Assembly (NCBI GenBank): GCA_036787895.1
Contig: DAIQOK010000016.1
Coordinates: 15,611-79,610 of the forward strand
DNA length: 64,000 bases
Direction of reading: 5' to 3'
Origin: UBA7662 sp036787895
Lineage (GTDB): Bacteria; Bacteroidota; Bacteroidia; UBA7662
Shown here: one piece after another, positions 62,424 through 64,000 of the stretch
Layout: the number at the start of each line of letters is the position of its first letter
Numbering within the stretch: position 1 is the first letter of the stretch
Program-made: the position numbers and the translations under genes
Notes under the pieces: model-generated
The model's database searches: none
What the model was told of the DNA's origin: nothing
The model's input: only the letters and a program-made list of their open reading frames with translations

Positions 62424-63752
62424 ATGACAGTTTTGATTATGATTTCCCAGTTGATACTGGGACTTTCTCTCCTTGTATTTCTCCATGAGTTAGGGCACTT
62501 TGCAGCAGCAAGGGCTTTTGGCATACGCGTTGAAAAATTCTACATCTTTTTTGACGCCTGGGGTTTTAAACTATTTAGTTTCAAAATAGGCGAAACGGAA
62601 TATGGCATTGGCTGGTTACCCTTGGGTGGTTATGTCAAAATTGCCGGTATGGTCGATGAATCGCTTGACACAGGGCAGCTTAACACCCCACCGCAAGCTT
62701 GGGAATTCAGGACCAAACCGGCCTGGCAACGATTGATTGTAATGCTCGGTGGCGTGACCGTAAATGCGATACTTGGGATTATCATTTTTGCCGGCATGTT
62801 GATGTACTGGGGTGAAAAGTATATCCCAAATTCAGCACTTAAATATGGCATAGTTGCTTCCCCGGTGGCTCAGGATATTGGACTTCGGAATGGTGACAAA
62901 TTTGTTTCCATCAATGGTAAAGCCGTTGAAAGATTTGATGAAATCATCAGTAGCAATGTTTTGCTTGGCCATGATATCGTGCTCGAAGTTGAAAGAAATG
63001 GCGTTTTGGAAAACATTTCCATACCTCGCGATTTTACAGCCCGACTATTGGAGGAGGACAAGAGTTTATTTGTGAAACCACGTTTGCCCTTTACCGTAGG
63101 GGAAGTGGCCAAAGGCATGCCAGCCTCAGATGCCGGTATTGTCGAGGGTGACCGGATAATCGCAGTTGGTACTGAGCCTGTCGTTTATTTCAACGAACTC
63201 CAGGAAGCTTTACTTAAAAATGCAGGTAAAACAACAACCATAGGAGTAGTTCGTAGTTCGGACACCCTTCAACTCACCGCTCAGATTTCAACGGCTGGTA
63301 CACTTGGCTTTTTCCCTGTGGTGGAAGAATTGGAAACCGGCTACAACCAATACAGTTTTTTACAAAGTATTCCAGCCGGGGCGAATATGGCCTGGAAGGT
63401 AATTACTGACAACGTAAAAGGCTTTAGCAAAATTTTTTCAGGCGATATACCGGTCGAAAAATCACTGGGAGGCCCCATCGCCATTGCTAAAAAAATGTAC
63501 GGTGGAGAATGGGATTGGTACCGCTTTTGGATGACCACGGGCTTATTATCAATGATATTGGCCTTCATGAATTTACTGCCTATTCCTGCTTTAGATGGCG
63601 GACATGTGGTCTTTTTGTTGTTCGAAATGTTACTTCGCCGGCCACTTCCTGAAAAAGTGCTCCTGGCCGCTCAATATGTTGGTATGGTCATCCTTATCTC
63701 CCTCATGGTCTTTGCTTTTGGCAATGATATCTGGCAACACATATTGAAGTAA
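62424..63752 (+). CDS. rseP: Site-2 protease RseP
   Basis: 442 aa intramembrane zinc metalloprotease of family M50. The first membrane helix holds HELGH (H21, E22, H25). Two PDZ domains follow (about residues 135-205, GIVASPVAQDIGLRNGDK, and 218-285, GEVAKGMPASDAGIVEGDR). The third zinc-site motif is NLLPIPALDGGH in a late helix. It cleaves anti-sigma factors or signal peptides within the inner membrane. The usual neighbour dxr is not upstream in the window. Confidence 0.95.
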   Translation: MTVLIMISQLILGLSLLVFLHELGHFAAARAFGIRVEKFYIFFDAWGFKLFSFKIGETEYGIGWLPLGGYVKIAGMVDESLDTGQLNTPPQAWEFRTKPAWQRLIVMLGGVTVNAILGIIIFAGMLMYWGEKYIPNSALKYGIVASPVAQDIGLRNGDKFVSINGKAVERFDEIISSNVLLGHDIVLEVERNGVLENISIPRDFTARLLEEDKSLFVKPRLPFTVGEVAKGMPASDAGIVEGDRIIAVGTEPVVYFNELQEALLKNAGKTTTIGVVRSSDTLQLTAQISTAGTLGFFPVVEELETGYNQYSFLQSIPAGANMAWKVITDNVKGFSKIFSGDIPVEKSLGGPIAIAKKMYGGEWDWYRFWMTTGLLSMILAFMNLLPIPALDGGHVVFLLFEMLLRRPLPEKVLLAAQYVGMVILISLMVFAFGNDIWQHILK

Positions 63753-64000
63753 GCAAATTTGATAAGGCGAATACGAAACTGGGATTTGGTCCCTACCTGA
63801 CTGCGCGTGGGTTAGTTGGCGAATTTTCTGCGCTACGACATCGAGCGTAAATTTTCGGCAATACGTGCTGGTAGGCAACTACAATTGTTTCATGATAAAC
63901 CGGCGGCCTGAAAAGGCACCTTTAGATACCTATTATTGGGGTTGCCGGTAGTATCCCACTAAGTGTGTAAGTAGTAGAAAAAGTTATTCTGGAATTTTTC
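63753..64000. other. Non-coding end of window
   Basis: 248 bp after rseP show no ORF, tRNA or convincing hairpin. A gene fragment crossing the window edge cannot be excluded. Confidence 0.5.

Noticed and set aside
63753..64000. Possible transposase remnant at the window end
   Set aside because: Short, frame-broken and without a recognisable motif or inverted repeat; it cannot be supported.

Overview
The window looks like a chromosomal segment of a member of the Bacteroidota. It carries type IX secretion (T9SS) cargo with C-terminal sorting domains, the T9SS regulator PorX, TonB-dependent receptors with a carboxypeptidase-like N-domain, a fused LpxC/FabZ, a fused DAHP synthase/chorismate mutase, and promoters of the Bacteroidota type (TTTG, about 17-20 bp, TAnnTTTG). 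Genus-level placement is not possible from the sequence alone. No rRNA, IS element, prophage or CRISPR array was seen. Genes are dense on both strands.

Layout. 1-4.6 kb: three tandem secreted M43-like zinc metalloproteases, the first cut by the window edge, each with a T9SS tail. 4.6-9.2 kb: a PLP enzyme, then clpX, clpP and trigger factor on the minus strand, and a tRNA-Leu. 9.4-14.8 kb: rel/spoT, fur-family regulator, purA, pabB. 14.9-16.7 kb: a T9SS cargo protein. 17-18.1 kb: rpsF-rpsR-rplI. 18.4-21.7 kb: a DUF4382 lipoprotein, dnaX with an A10 slippery run, and an AP2/degenerate-HNH protein. 21.7-27.4 kb: a minus-strand shikimate operon (DAHP synthase/chorismate mutase, aroB, aroA, aroC) ending in a dicarboxylate symporter. 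27.6-32.5 kb: proline dehydrogenase, a SnoaL/DUF4440-like gene broken by one amber codon, and the overlapping operon porX-tsaE-ald. 32.6-37.8 kb: an HD phosphohydrolase, then lpxD, lpxC/fabZ, lpxA and an ABC ATPase (lipid A operon). 38-46 kb: dprA, two tandem paralogous TonB receptors and an S9D-type peptidase. 46.2-52.1 kb: a giant (1953 aa) beta-helix T9SS protein. 52.2-55.1 kb: rsmG and a glycosyltransferase, divergent from tgt across a palindromic promoter. 55.2-60.2 kb: an outer-membrane barrel, MscS channel, TrhA/hemolysin III, META lipoprotein, DUF3817 protein and a MarR regulator. 60.3-62.3 kb: an AT-rich island of three small lipoproteins, two of them paralogs. 62.4-63.8 kb: rseP.

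How parts connect. PorX controls T9SS in other Bacteroidota, and at least five T9SS cargoes lie in this window. ClpXP and trigger factor form a proteostasis cluster, and LpxD/LpxC/LpxA supply lipid A.

The observations most worth a second look are: the dnaX A10 run, with stops in both other frames immediately after it; a Tgt lacking all three zinc cysteines while keeping the zinc histidine; a symmetric divergent promoter at 53938-53960; three intergenic inverted-repeat elements of similar architecture; three TAGACAG heptamers phased at exactly 21 bp; and the small-lipoprotein island with similar leader sequences.
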